NCBI RefSeq assembly: GCF_024139115.2 | Contig: NC_085139.1 | Location: 71,033,203-71,097,202 of the forward strand | Source: Armigeres subalbatus | Taxonomy: Eukaryota > Arthropoda > Insecta > Diptera > Culicidae | DNA: 64,000 nucleotides | Direction: 5' to 3' | Shown: piece after piece, positions 1-12,053 of the stretch | Layout of the letters: every line of letters begins with the position of its first letter | How positions within the stretch are numbered: the stretch's first letter is position 1 | The notes under the pieces: generated by a model | The model's input: the letters and a program-made list of their open reading frames with translations, nothing else | What the model was told of the DNA's origin: nothing | The model's database searches: none | Program-made: the position numbers and the translations under genes

Positions 1-260
1 CTGAATTGAATATTTTTGGGTTTCCGAAAGGAACCAAAGAAAGATTCCGTTTGGAATTTTATAAGGATTCTGTTCGGAACCCAAAAAGACTCCGTCCAGA
101 AGCCTAAAAGGCTCTACTCGGAAATTCAAAATGATTCCGTTCGGCAACCATATATAATTCCGTGCGAAATCTCGAAAGTATTTCGGAAAACCTTAAATGG
201 TTTTGTTTTAAAACCCAACAGAATTCTGCTTGGAAGTCAAAACTTTTCGAAAACAAAAAT
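1..260. repeat. degenerate short minisatellite
   Basis: Loosely repeated ~30-bp units built around the motif GATTCCGTTCGGAA, with variants spaced through the interval. The apparent open frame across it follows from the repeat having few stops and shows no domain. Related GGATTCCGACGGGAAT-type repeats recur at about 1.1-1.8 kb. Confidence 0.5.
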
Positions 261-264
261 GTCT

Positions 265-493
265 TTAAGGTCACTCCTGACGGAATCCAAGATTAAAAGT
301 GCTCGCGTTTTCGGGGGCACACCACTCGATTCAGAGGCGGCGCACAACTGTCATTTTTGTTGATTTAGCTTTGCTGCGTCGCAGCATGCGTGATATAATA
401 AAAATGACAGTTGTGCGTTGCTTCCGTATCGAGTGGTGTACCCCCGAAAACGCGAGCACTTTTAATCTTGGACTCCGTCAGGAGTGACCTTAA
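265..493. mobile_element. Foldback MITE, copy A (TTAA-flanked)
   Basis: Nearly the whole element is an inverted repeat. The left arm starts GGTCACTCCTGACGGA and the right arm ends with its complement, with arms of ~90 bp and a short loop near 375-395. TTAA stands at 265-268 and 490-493, which suggests a piggyBac-type TTAA duplication. The element proper is 269-489 (221 bp). A second copy of exactly the same length lies at 26792-27012, which supports these boundaries. It encodes nothing and would need a transposase supplied elsewhere. Confidence 0.8.
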
Positions 494-1100
494 TAGTCTG
501 TAACTTCAACCAAAAGTCTGTAGAATGTCTGTATTTATGTTTGATGTCTGTATGCAAGATCAAATGTCTATTCAGTAGTTGATGTTAGTGATTCAAAAAA
601 AAAAAATTGTTGGAAATCAATAGATTCTTTTCAGGGAATGTTGAGGCGAGACGAGTTTTGTGCAAAGTGCAAATAAATCGTTTGGCGACAGCAGAAAATT
701 GCCGTTCTTGGCAGAATCACGAGCGCGCGTCGGATGGAGACGCTTCAAATATGTATTCGCATGAAGGTTATTTTCAAAAAATTCTCGATCATTTTACCTC
801 ACTAAGTTATCATAGTGGTAATGTGAAAAATACAGTTCAACCACCTAAGGCAATTGTGGATCAATCACACTCGTCCATATATTCTTTTCTCAAGCACGTG
901 CTCATTTGTTGTAGCCCACAGTTTCGAAGTGTGTTTTATTACCAGCCGATGATTGCTACAACGACTCAAATTGATAGCGTATGGGCTATTGCGTCCAAGT
1001 GTAGTACAAAATTGTCCAAGGACAATATGTGACGGATCAACGTCAGGTTCCCACCGGTAGGCAGTGGATATTTTTGCATATTCCATGAATAATCTATCTG
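494..1100. other. unassigned DNA
   Basis: No recognised gene or repeat. An open frame of about 140 codons (607-1032, plus) starts at a TTG, has no recognisable domain and overlaps an open frame on the other strand, so it is not called as a gene. Confidence 0.4.
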
Positions 1101-1850
1101 TCTAAAATGACAAAAAAATGCAACATTCCTTCATGGATTCCGACGGGAATCCTCCAAGCATACCGAACAGAACTTCTAGGCATTCCTCCGGGGATTCCGA
1201 CGGGAATGTTCCAGGGATTACAAATCCTCCCAGGATGTCAACTGAAATCCTGCAGGAATTTTGAAGGAAAAATTTCAGGCATCTCAACGGGAATATTGCA
1301 GGGATTCCGACGGAAATGTTCCAGAGATCCCAACGGAACTGTTCCTGGGATTCGGACAGAAATATTTCAGAGAACCTTTCAGGAATTCGACGGGAATATG
1401 GCAGGTGTTCCAACGGGAATGTTCAACAGATTCCGTCGGATATCTTCCAGGAACTCTAACGTGAATGTTCCGAGTATGTTGTAGGCAATGTGCCAGGGAT
1501 GTAGAACCAAATCGTAGGAGGATTTCAAAGCAATCTATCGAGGGATTTCGAAGCAAATCGAAGTAAATCGTTGAGAGATTCCGAACTAAATCTTCGAGGA
1601 GTTCCGAAGCAATTCGTCGAGGGATTGCAAAACAAATCATCAAAGGGATTCCGAAGAAAATCGTCGAAGTATTCTGTAACAAATCGTTAAGGAATTCTGA
1701 AGCAAATCTCCGAACGATTTCGGAACAAATCTTTAAACGATTCCGGAGAAATTTTGAAGCAAATCAACGATAGATTATGAAACAAATCCTCCATGGAGTA
1801 TGAAGGATATCCCCCACAGATTCCCAAGAGTATCCCTCAACGATACCACA
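1100..1850. repeat. degenerate GGAATGTTCC / GCAAATCGTCGAGG minisatellites
   Basis: The first half (about 1100-1490) consists of ~25-35-bp units containing GGGATTCCGACGGGAAT and GGAATGTTCC. The second half (about 1500-1850) has units such as GATTCCGAAGCAAATC. Both strands show F/R/G/P-rich open frames that only mirror the repeat. Confidence 0.6.
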
Positions 1851-2280
1851 AGTAATGCGGTGTTAATTCTTCTAGATTCCGGTTGGAATACTTCGATGAT
1901 TAGGGTAGTGAGCTAATTCCCGTCGTAGTAGGTAGTGCTTGGTTTTCAAATCTAATTTATACGCCAGCCCAACTACTTACTCTAACTAAGTTGTTTGTAA
2001 CACGTATTTTAGAGTTCCTAGTTTTCATTGTGTACTATTAGCGCATTGAACAAATCATAGTTTATTGAGAATCGGCAATCAAAAATACCCTTCAAATTTT
2101 TCAAATTTGTCGTATGAAAATCTGTTTACGTCCATGAGAATTTTCATTCGTCCAGTCTGAAACTCGATGGATTGCTGTCAAATAAATCTGTTGGTATTGG
2201 TGTGCGATTTCTGCAAGTACACCAAAGTAGTTTTTTATGCGGTATCATACCGTGTTAAATAAAAATGACATAAATTCAAT
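1851..2280. other. unassigned DNA left of satellite
   Basis: No gene or clear repeat. At 2231-2244 it contains TTTTTTATGCGGTA, whose 12-bp core TTTTTATGCGGT recurs inverted near 7991-8004 on the other side of the satellite block. It may mark the end of a foldback element. Confidence 0.35.
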
Positions 2281-4735
2281 TAATATTGGCCTGTTCTGAA
2301 TATGATATGTGTACATTGTGAAACATTGAATAGAATATTTGTACGGAGGATGTTCGCGGCTATCCAAGAAATACCTGAAGTGGAGGTCTTCAGATCTACA
2401 CGCGTAACCAATGATCTACAGGCCTGTTTTGTAAATGTAATATACCCATTGTGGTACATATAACAGAATCTGCGTATGGAAGATCTTCACGGTTATCCAA
2501 GAAATACCGGAAGTGAAAGCCTTCAGGTCTACACGCGTAATCAATGATCTACAGGCCTGTTTTGTAAATGTAATGTTTCCATTGTAGTACATATAACAGA
2601 ATCTACGTATGGAAGACAATCGCAGTTATCCAAGAAATACCAGAAGTGGAGGCCTTCAGATTTACACGCATAACCAATGATCTACAGGCCTGTTTTGTAA
2701 ATGAAATATACCCATTGTGGTACACATGATAGAATCTGCGTATGGAAGATCTTCACGGTTATCCAAGAAATCCCTGAAGTAAAGCCCTTCAGGTCTACAC
2801 GCGTAACCAATGATCTACAGGCCTGTTTTTTAAATGTTATGTACCCATTGTAGTACATATAACAGAATCTGCGTATGGAAGACGTTCGCGGTTATCCAAG
2901 AAATACCGGAAGTGAAAGCCTTCAGATCTACACGCGTAACCAATGATCTACAGGCCTATTTTGTTAATGTAATGTACCCATTGTGGTACATATAGCAGAA
3001 TCTGCCTGTCGAAGACGTTCGCGGTTATCCAAGAAATACCTGAAGTGGAGGTCTTCAGATCTACACGCGTATTCAATGATCTACAGGCCTGTTTTGTAAA
3101 TGTAATATACCCATTGTGGTACATATAACAGAATCTGCGTATGGAAGATCTTCACGGTTATCTAAGAAATACCGGAAGTGAAAGCCTTCAGGTCTACACG
3201 CGTAACCAATGATCTACAGGCCTGTTTTGTAAATGTAATGTTTCCATTGTAGTACATATAACAGAATCTACGTATGGAAGACAATCGCAGTTATCCAAGA
3301 AATACCAGAAGTGGAGGCCTTCAGATTTACACGCATAACCAATGATCTACAGGCCTGTTTTGTAAATGAAATATACCCATTGTGGTACACATGATAGAAT
3401 CTGCGTATGGAAGATCTTCATGGTTATCCAAGAAATCCCTGAAGTAAAGCCCTTCAGGTCTACACGCGTAACCAATGATCTACAGGCCTGTTTTTTTAAT
3501 GTTATGTACCCATTGTAGTACATATAACAGAATCTGCGTATGGAAGACGTTCGCGGTTATCCAAGAAATACCGGAAGTGAAAGCCTTCAGATCTACACGC
3601 GTAACCAATGATCTACAGACCTATTTTGTTAATGTAATGTACCCATTGTGGTACATATAGCAGAATCTGCCTGTCGAAGACGTTCGCGGTAATCCAAGAA
3701 ATACCTGAAGTGGAGGTCTTCAGATCTACACGCGTATTCAATGATCGCGTGTTCCTGTTTTGTAAATGTAATATACCAATTGTGGTACATATAACAGAAT
3801 CTGCGTAGGAAAGATTTTCTTGGTTATCCAAGAAATACCGGAAGTGGAGGTCTTCAGATCTACGCGCGTAACCAATGATCTACAGGCCTGTTTTGAAAAT
3901 GTAATGTACCCATTGTGGTACATATGATAGAATCTGCGTATGGAAGATCTTCACGGTTATCCAAGAAATCCCTGAAGTGAAGGCCTTCAGGTCTACACGC
4001 GTAACCAATGATCTACAGGCCTGTTTTGTTGATGTAATGTACCCATTGTGGTACATATAACAGAATCTGCGTATCGAAGACGTTCTCGGTTATCCAAGAA
4101 ATACCTGAAGTGGAGGTCTTCAGATCTACGCGCGTAACCAATGATCTACAGGCCTGTTTTGTAAATGTAATATACCCATTGTGGTACATATGATAGAATC
4201 TGCGTATGGAAGATATGCACGGTTATCCAAGAAATCCCTGAAGTGAAGGCCTTCAGGTCTACACGCGTAACCAATGATCTACAGGCCTGTTTTGTTGATG
4301 TAATGTACCCATTGTAGTACGTATGACAGAATCTGCGTATCGAAGACGTCCGTGGTTATCCAAGAAATACCAGAAGTGAAGGCCTTCAGATCTACACGCG
4401 TAACCAATGATCTACAGGCCTGTTTTGTAAATGCAATATGCCCATTGTGGTACATATAACAGAATCTGCGTATGGAAGATGTTCGCGGTTATCCAAGAAA
4501 TACCTGAAATGGAAGCCTTCAGATCTACATGCATAACCAATGATCTACAAGATGGTTTTGTAAATGTAAGGTTCCTCTAATATCGAATCATGGAGGTTTC
4601 ACAGTAACAGAATCTGCGTATGAAAGCCGTTCGCGGATATCCAAGAAATACCCGAAGTGGATCATTTCAGATCGACACGCGCAACCAACGATCTGAAGGC
4701 CTGTTTTGAATATATAATGTACCTATTATTTTTGC
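2281..4735. repeat. ~133-bp satellite array, forward orientation (satellite 1a)
   Basis: About 18 tandem units of ~133-134 bp. Each carries CCAAGAAATACC, CTACACGCGTAACCAATGAT and CATTGTGGTACATAT. CCAAGAAAT recurs near 2363, 2497, 2630, 2763, 2897, 3029 and so on. Units 2363-3029 repeat as a block from 3029 to about 3697 with matching unit-specific variants, so there is a five-unit higher-order repeat of ~667 bp. Divergence rises towards 4735. The same family, reverse-complemented, forms 4965-7835 and also appears at 48190-49400 and 61915-62215. Confidence 0.9.
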
Positions 4736-4905
4736 CTTTCTCGTACAACAAAGTTGTACCGAAAGGCTATCATTTCACTCCAAGAACGAACTTTTCATAG
4801 AAGGCCCAGAGACCCATAGTGTTACATACCAATCAACTCAGCTCAACGAACTGTATGCATGTGTGTATGTGTGTGTGTATGTGTATGTGTATGCACAAAA
4901 GCTAA
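4736..4905. mobile_element. MITE remnant with GCCTTTCTCG terminus
   Basis: It begins TTTTTGCCTTTCTCGTA, continues into a conserved interior (CCCATAGTGTTACATACC, CAACTCAGCTCAACGAA), then a TG-rich microsatellite at about 4857-4896. A fuller copy in inverse orientation is at 43575-43980, where both ends carry the GCCTTTCTCG motif. Here only one end is visible. It sits at the junction between the two opposed satellite arrays. Confidence 0.6.
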
Positions 4906-4964
4906 GAAAAACATTAGACAACTTTTCTTATAGTAATCCTTAGCCGATTTTATATGAATATGAA

Positions 4965-7835
4965 GAGAGCATGAACCATATTTGAAATCGGAACATTGTT
5001 CTTCAGCTACGCGTGTAGATCAAATTGCCTCACTCCAGGGATTTCTTGAATGACCAAGAACATATGATGTGAGGGCATTCTGTTATTCGTACTACAGAGA
5101 GCATGTACCATATTTGAAACCGGGAAATTGATCATCAGCTACGCGTGTAGATCGAAAGGCCTTACTCCAGGGATTTCTTGGATGACCATGAACATATGCA
5201 GTGAATGCATTCTGGTCTTTGTACTACAGAAAGCATGTACCATATTTGAAAACGGAAAATTGATTTTAAGTTACGCGTGTAGATCGAAAGGCCTTACTCC
5301 AGGGATTTCTTGGTTGACTAAGAACATATGCTGTGAACGCATTCTGTTATTTTAATCACAGAGAGCATGTACCATATTTGAAACCGGAAAATTGATCTTC
5401 AGTTACACGTGTGGATCGAAAGGCCTTACTCCAGGGATTTCTTGGATGACCAAAAACATATGCTGTGAACGCATTCTGTTCTTTGTACTACAGAGAGCAT
5501 GTACCATGTTTGAAACCGGAGAATTGATCTTCAGTTACGCGTGTAGATCGGAAGGCCTTACTCCAGGGATTTCTTGGATGATTAGGAACAAATGCAGTGA
5601 ACGCATTCTGTTCTTTGTACTACAAAGAGCATGTACCATATTTGAAACCGGAAAATTGATCTTCAGTTACGCGTGTAGATCGGAAGGCCTAACTCCAGGG
5701 GTTTTTTGGATGACCAAGAACATATGCAGTGAACGCATTCTGTTCTTTGTACTACAGAGAGCATGTACCATATTTGAAACCGGAAAAGTGATCTCCAGTT
5801 ACATGTGTAGATCGAAAGGCCTTACTCCAGGGATTTCTTGGATGACCAAGAACATATGCAATGAACGCATTCTGTTCTTTGTACTACAGAGAGCATGTAC
5901 CATATTTGAAACCGGAAAATTGATCTTCAGTTACACGTGTAGATCGAAAGGCCTTACTCCAGGGATTTCTTGGATGATCAAGAACAAATGCAGTGAACGC
6001 ATTCTGTTCTTTGTACTACAGAGAGCATGTACCATATTTGAAACCGGAAAATTGATCTTCAGTTACGCGTGTAGATCAAAAGACCTTACTCCAGGGATTT
6101 CTTGGATGACCAAGTACATATGCAATGAACGCATTCTGTTCTTTGTACTACAGAGAGCATGTACCATATTTGAAACCGGAAAAGTGATCTTCAGTTACAC
6201 GTGTAGATCGAAAGGCCTTACTCCAGGGATTTCTTGGATGACCAAGAACATATGCAATGAACGCATTCTGTTCTTTGTACTACAGAGAGCATGTACCATA
6301 TTTGAAACCGGAAAATTGATCTTCAGTTACGCGTGTAGATCGGAAGGCCTTACTCCAGGGATTTCTTGGATGACCAAGAACATATGCAGTGAACGCATTC
6401 TGTTCTTTGTACTACAGAGAGCATGTACCATATTTGAAACCGGAAAATTGATCTTCAGTTACGCGTGTAGATCGGAAGGCCTTACTCCAGGGATTTCTTG
6501 GATGACCAAGAACATATGCAGTGAACGCATTCTGTTCTTCGTACTACAGAGAGCATGTACCATATTTGAAACCGGAAAATTGATCTTCAGTTACATGTGT
6601 AGATCGAAAGGCCTTACTTCAGGGATTTCTTGGATGACCAAGAACATTTGCAATGAACGCATTCTGTTCTTTGTACTACAGAGAGCATGTACCATATTTG
6701 AAACCGGAAAATTGATCTCCAGTTACACGTGTAGATCGAAAGGCCTTACTCCAGGGATTTCTTGGATGACCAAGAACAAATGTAGTGAACGCATTCTGTT
6801 CTTTGTACTACAGAGAGCATGTACCACATTTGAAACCGGAAAATTGATCTTCAGTTACTCGTGTAGATCGGAAGGCCTTACTCCAAGGATTTTTTGGATG
6901 ACCAAGAACATATGCAGTGAACGCATTCTGTTCTTTGTACTACAGAGAGCATGTACCACATTTGAATCCGGAAAATTGATCTTCAGTTACGCGTGTAGAT
7001 CGGAAGGCCTTACTCCAGGGATTTTTGGATGACCAAGAACATATGCAATGAACGCATTCTGTTCTTTTGTACTACAGAGAGCATGTACCATATTTGAAAC
7101 CGGAAAAGTGATCTTCAGTTACACGTGTAGATCGAAAGGTCTTACTCCAGGGATGTCTTGGAGGACCAAGAACAAATGTAGTGAACGCATTCTGTTCTTT
7201 GTACTACAGAGAGCATGTACCACATTTGAAACCGGAAAATTGATCTTCAGTTACGCGTGTAGATCGGGAGGGCTTACGCCAGGGATATTTGGATGACCAA
7301 GAACATATCCAATGAACGCATTCTGTTCTTTGTACTACAGAGAGCATGTACCATATTTGAAACCGGAAAAGTGATCTTCAGTTACACGTGTAGATCGAAA
7401 GGTCTTACTCCAGGGATTTCTTGGATGACCAAGAACAAATGTAGTGAACGCATTCTGTTCTTTGTACTACAGAGAGCATGTACCACATTTGAAACCGGAA
7501 AATTGATCTTCAGTTACGCGTGTAGATCTAAAGGCCTTACTCCAGGGATTTCTTTAATGACCAAGAACATATGCAATGAACGCATTCTGTTCTTTGTACT
7601 ACAGAGAGCATGTACCATATTTGAAACCGGAAAAGTGATCTCCCGTTACATGTGTAGATCGAAAGGCCTTACTCCAGGGTTTTCTTGGATGACCAAGAAC
7701 ATATGCAGTGAACGCATTCTGTTCTTTGTACTACAGAGAGCATATACCATATTTGAAACCGGAAAATTGATCATCTTCGTTTTCTTTCTCTGTACCACGA
7801 GGAGCATGTACCATACTTAAAACAGGACTGCAAAT
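4965..7835. repeat. 132-bp satellite array, reverse orientation (satellite 1b)
   Basis: About 21 tandem units. Spacing is exactly 132 bp through much of the array (for example GCATGTACC at 5365, 5497, 5629, 5761, 5893 and 6025). It is the reverse complement of the 2281-4735 family (GTGTAGATCGAAAGGCC, CCAGGGATTTCTTGG). Since 132 is 44 codons and one frame has no stop, a 546-codon open frame (5392-7032) appears, followed by further frames after small indels near 7026 and 7065. The repeating 44-residue peptide has no recognised domain, so coding is unlikely. Confidence 0.9.
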
Positions 7836-9110
7836 CTTTGTTCCTGAGCTCAAGCCATTTCTTGGATAACTGGACGACTTATCTGTGACTTCATGCAGAA
7901 TAACTATCATTTCGGTCAATTTTGAAAGTCATACTTAAAAGTTTATTTTCGGTTCCATTTAACAAAAATTTCCTATTGCAATCCCATTTCGACCGCATAA
8001 AAATGGTTTCGATTGTGCTGCCATTCAGTTAAATGCCTCAGTCTGTCAAACAACTAACACACATGCTTAACATGTACGTGGGTAGTGCTGCCAACAGATT
8101 TCTGTTATGAAATTATTTCTCCTGTTTCAAACTTTTGGAATAGTAGAAAATTTTAGTGTGAATGACGAGTATGTATGAAAAATATTTATTTGGAAGACTT
8201 TTCTTTTATTACACTAGCGGAAAATAATTGAAAAACCCACTTTTGTTGACTGCATGATGTATTATCAGATGTGTAACATAAGATTATTTCAGTTCAAACC
8301 GCCAATTTGGCAACGCGTTTTTCGACTATAAACAAGGCGACGAAGAAAATAAATTTCAAACGCTCTAAAGTTTGAAAAAACAGATCATTTCAACGCCTTC
8401 CGGCAGTTATTTTGCAATTATTATTCACTTGAGCAATAAACATTGCTTTTATTTAGTGCGCAGTGAGAAATTTATGTGGAAAAGTGCGGTGAAAATTAGT
8501 GAATTACGTTGATTTTGGTGACGGTGTTGCGCGTCTTCTACAGCAGTGAACGAACTGGATTTTCCTTCGTCACTTCGGATAACGTAGGAAATTATGCAAA
8601 AGTCACAGCCGCAAAGTTAAATTTAACTGTATTTCAAGTAAGTAACACCGGAATGTAATTTAAATGAATGCAGATCGTAGTGTACACTTTTTTCTATCTC
8701 GCCAGATGATTAGTTCATTATTTTAGTTTACGATTCGCGAGTATTTAGTGATTTTGAATTTGATATGACGAATGCTAGCGCCATGGACGAATTAGCGCAT
8801 AACCCTATGAAAGGAATTCTTCAGTGATTCTAATGAAACTTCTTCTCGGATTCTGATGGGAATTCCTCTCGGATTCTGATGATAATCCTACTCGGATGCT
8901 GATGGCAGTTGTGAAGATTATCATGCTCCGAGTCAAGCTGAAGTCTGCTGGAAATCTGTCACTCCAGTCCGTGATGGATGACCGCATGTCTTTGACTGCT
9001 GGCGAAGCACACGATTGCTTTGATTGATATTTTGGTGGCTCTGGTGGCTTGCCCATATGAAGCTTACTTCGATGTTTTCAAATCGATTAGATATTACAAA
9101 TTCATAATTA
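7836..9110. other. unassigned DNA
   Basis: No recognised gene. GACCGCATAAAAATGG near 7991 pairs with the motif at 2231. Around 8460-8635 the composition resembles an insect 5'-UTR and is followed by a donor-like CAAGTAAGT at about 8635, but no coding exon could be attached. At 8820-8910 there are four imperfect repeats of CTCGGATTCTGATGG. Confidence 0.3.
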
Positions 9111-9114
9111 ACAT

Positions 9115-9366
9115 CAATTCGGCATTGTTATTTCATACGGGGGAAAGTCACAAACGTAAACAATAAATATTGACTTCTTCTGCCGATTTCAGAAAGATTA
9201 GAGACTTCTGGCGGTATTTTCCACTTCCGTTCGGTAGAAGGATCGGAGCTCTACCAGTTCCAAGTGGTTGTTAGCTGGAAGCGGTCCTAGTTGTTGAGAA
9301 ATTAGTAGGCGAAGGAATTGTTTACGTTTGCGACTTTCGCCTTTATGAAACAACAATGTCGAATTG
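9115..9366. mobile_element. MITE with ~48-bp TIRs
   Basis: The left end CAATTCGGCATTGTTATTTC continues as GGGGGAAAGTCACAAACG. The right end is the near-perfect reverse complement (GTTTACGTTTGCGACTTTCG through ACAATGTCGAATTG). About 150 bp of non-coding interior separates the arms. No convincing TSD was found. Confidence 0.7.
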
Positions 9367-9557
9367 CAGTTTCACTGCCACACAAGAAACTTCCTTGGAA
9401 ATAAAAAACAAATTCATTTGCATTCCACTCATTTCATTTTGATAGAGTGAACATATAACACTTTAGTCTTCAAACTTTTTTTTAGTAATTTACTATGCTA
9501 AATGTTGAAAATTGATATCACTGCTGACCAATTTTAAAATCCTACGGGGTTCTATTC

Positions 9558-9781
9558 ACTTCTAGTGCGAAGGTTTTTCTACAACTCTGCCTAACGATTC
9601 ATTGTATGAATTCCACTAATAACGGAGTTATAGCTATAGTTTCAGTAACTTAGACTAAATGATAACAAAATTCCAATCATTTAGTTTAGGTTACTGCAAC
9701 TATCGCTATAACTCCGTTATTAATTGAATTCTAACAACGAACCATTAGGCAGAGTTATAGCAAAACCTTCGCACTAGAAGT
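9558..9781. mobile_element. Foldback MITE, ACTTCTAGTGCGAAGG family, copy 1
   Basis: The arms at about 9558-9650 and 9690-9781 are inverted. ACTTCTAGTGCGAAGG pairs with CCTTCGCACTAGAAGT, and GGAGTTATAGCTATAG with CTATCGCTATAACTCC. The element is essentially all arm. A diverged copy lies at 11209-11420. Confidence 0.75.
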
Positions 9782-10353
9782 CAACCATACAACACATTTT
9801 GGAATTCAGCTTCTGGAATGAGTTATTGACAAACTACTAAATGATCGAACGCAAATTACTAAATGATCGATGACATCCTTGGTTCTATTTGTTTTTTTTT
9901 CTAGAGAGGGCTAAGCCCCCCTTAGACCGCCCCCTCCCTATTTACGCCAATGCTTACATTTACACCTTTTCGTGAACTACAAGTTGGTGATTCTTCTAGA
10001 TGATAGTAAACAGCTGACGTGGATTCATCATCCATAAAATCTTCTAAATATCTAACAGCTGAAAAAAGAACCGCATTGGATCTAGAATGCAAATGTGTAA
10101 AAAACATTCCTAATTTTATGACATTTAAAGTAATATTGGATTTAATCTAAATAATATTTATTCAGATTATATCCCTCAGCTAATAAACAATGGTCGTAAA
10201 TGGGCTATACCCATGGCGAGTTGATGACTGCGCAACGAATATTATGCCTAAAAATGTATTCCACGGTAAGCGCGACAATCTTTCTTTCTGAGGCTTACAA
10301 AAAACACTTTCAAAACGAATGTCGTTATAAACCTCAAATTATGTTGATTTCAG
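9782..10353. other. unassigned DNA
   Basis: No repeat or domain recognised. A donor-like sequence (CACGGTAAGCGCG, GT at 10264) stands 88 bp before the acceptor-like TTTCAG ending at 10353, as would be expected of a short insect intron. Confidence 0.25.
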
Positions 10354-10677
10354 TAGCTTTTCTGGGCATCCTTCCTCACGTAATTCGGAGCTTCACTTGG
10401 AGAAGACGATTCGGAGGCCGAGGTGCGTCATAAAATATCTCTATAATAAACTTCACCCAATTATCATGAAACCATAAATTTATTCCATCTTTTCAGGGAA
10501 AAGTCGCTCGCTGCAGCGCGACAGGACCGTCACACACCGTGTCTACCCCTTCCCAAGCTAGGCTTATCAAATCGAGAGTGTCTGCCAAGCCAGCCCTTCA
10601 AAGTAGCAACGGTGGTCGATGAAACTGACACAATTTGGTTTAACCCTCGTTCCGCAATTCTGCCGAGGCCATGGTAA
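10354..10677 (+). CDS. candidate pair of spliced exons, unrecognised
   Basis: Acceptor-like TTGATTTCAG ends at 10353. A donor-like GAGGTGCGTC follows at 10423 and an acceptor TCTTTTCAG ends at 10496, giving a 74-bp putative intron. Joining 10354-10422 to 10497-10677 leaves one frame open for 83 codons to a TAA at 10675-10677. The product has no domain I recognise, no start codon was found, and an upstream exon ending at 10263 would contribute only a few codons before a stop. It could be the 3' end of a small host gene, a relic, or chance. The open frame on the other strand over the same interval is not convincing either. Confidence 0.2.
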
Positions 10678-11208
10678 AATTTTATATTGCCTGAATATTT
10701 CACCAGAAATAACCATGATTTTAGAAACCGTTGATTACGCTCATCAACTCTGCCACTGCCGACGATGACGACGACGACGGCGATGATGGTGAAAAGGCGG
10801 CCCAATCTTAAAGCCACTAAGGCGAATGTTCTGTCTCTAGTATTTCATTTGCATTTCCCGGTAAGCGCGCTGTTCCCACCTCCAGCAGCTTTTCAGTATG
10901 TAATCAAGCAAGTCGAAAAATTAGAGACATCCTCCTTTAGCTGCCCTTGCTTGCATGCTTTCATCCCACCAGTGCCAGCGCACGGTGGTGAATTGTTGTT
11001 CCAGAAAATGGTAAAATTTGGCTCCCGTGTTTCTAAAGATTTTTGGTTCACTAAAATGTGGACCGTAGAGAAGCGATTTGGAAACATGAACCAAGTGGTC
11101 AATAATGATCATAAGGATGTTTTCGTTCATTTCGTATTCAAGATATAATCATTTAGTACTTTGTCGGTAACTTATTTCAGCGGCTGAATTTCAAAATCTG
11201 TTGAATGA
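10678..11208. other. unassigned DNA
   Basis: Overlapping open frames on both strands (longest 127 codons, 10765-11148) but no domain. Another GGTAAGCGCG donor-like sequence is at about 10859. A short ACGACG-type triplet run lies at 10763-10785. Confidence 0.25.
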
Positions 11209-11420
11209 AGAACTTATAGTGTGAAGGGTTTTCTACAACGCGGCCTGATAGTTCGATGGTTGAACTCCACTAATACCTGAGTTATAGCCCTAATTGCAAC
11301 TTAAGCTATAGGATTGAAATTTTGTATTCATTCAATATAAGTTACTGCAAATGAAATTTCATGTACATTGTTAGTTCAATTCAAACAACTAATTGTTAGG
11401 CAGAGTTGCGCAGGTGCACA
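11209..11420. mobile_element. Foldback MITE, diverged copy 2 of the 9558 family
   Basis: It shares with 9558-9781 the series ACTTATAGTGTGAAGG, TTTTCTACAAC, CCTGAGTTATAGC and GTTAGGCAGAGTT. The arms are much more diverged, so this is an old insertion of the same family. Confidence 0.5.
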
Positions 11421-12050
11421 GTGAGCAAGCATGATACAGACGTCTTCCCGTTCATTTGAAGATCGCCATTCGTTCATGGGGGCTGCGTACGCGGTTTTTG
11501 TCCACTTTTATTCCCACTGTACACGCTTAGCTAGCCCCAGGCAGGTGAAAAACGACGAACGAGCTAACCAACCAACGAATGGTTCATCATTTGAAAAGTC
11601 ATTCTCAAATATAGCACAACGCTAGCACGAGCCACCACAGTCATAGGGTGCTGCTTTCCGAGAACGAACGGTCGGTGGGGAAGATAATTTGAAAGTAATA
11701 TGCGAAGTAAATTGCGGAAGCAATTGTCGGGGATGCTCGGGTGCTTTCTCCTCCCGGAACCGTTTCCTTTATTTTGGGACGTTTCTTTCGGAACATGCAT
11801 CCTTCGGATTGATTTAAAACTGAAGTGAATGTGGTGGAAAAGTAAAAAAAAATCGATGGAGACAAACTTTGAACCCAATCGACCCATCTATTGTTTAATG
11901 TAATGGATGTTGTAAGGATTGAATAAAGAGGCGCGGGACAGACAAAACAACTCGATGGTAAAATTGATGAAGCTACTCGGACGAAAATCATAAATAGAGC
12001 TGTTCGATCGAAGATCGAAGAAAAGGGGTCGGCGCTAAGACGTATGACTG
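11421..12050. other. unassigned DNA
   Basis: No recognised repeat. Overlapping open frames on the minus strand (107 and 116 codons, 11564-11991) have no domain and are not called. Confidence 0.3.
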
Positions 12051-12053
12051 ACT

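Noticed and set aside
5392..7032. 546-codon open frame as a protein-coding gene
   Set aside because: It is a 132-bp satellite whose period is a multiple of three; no domain, and phase is lost downstream by indels.
2281..7835. CRISPR-like array
   Set aside because: Units are contiguous 132-134-bp satellite monomers without unique spacers, in eukaryotic-type DNA.
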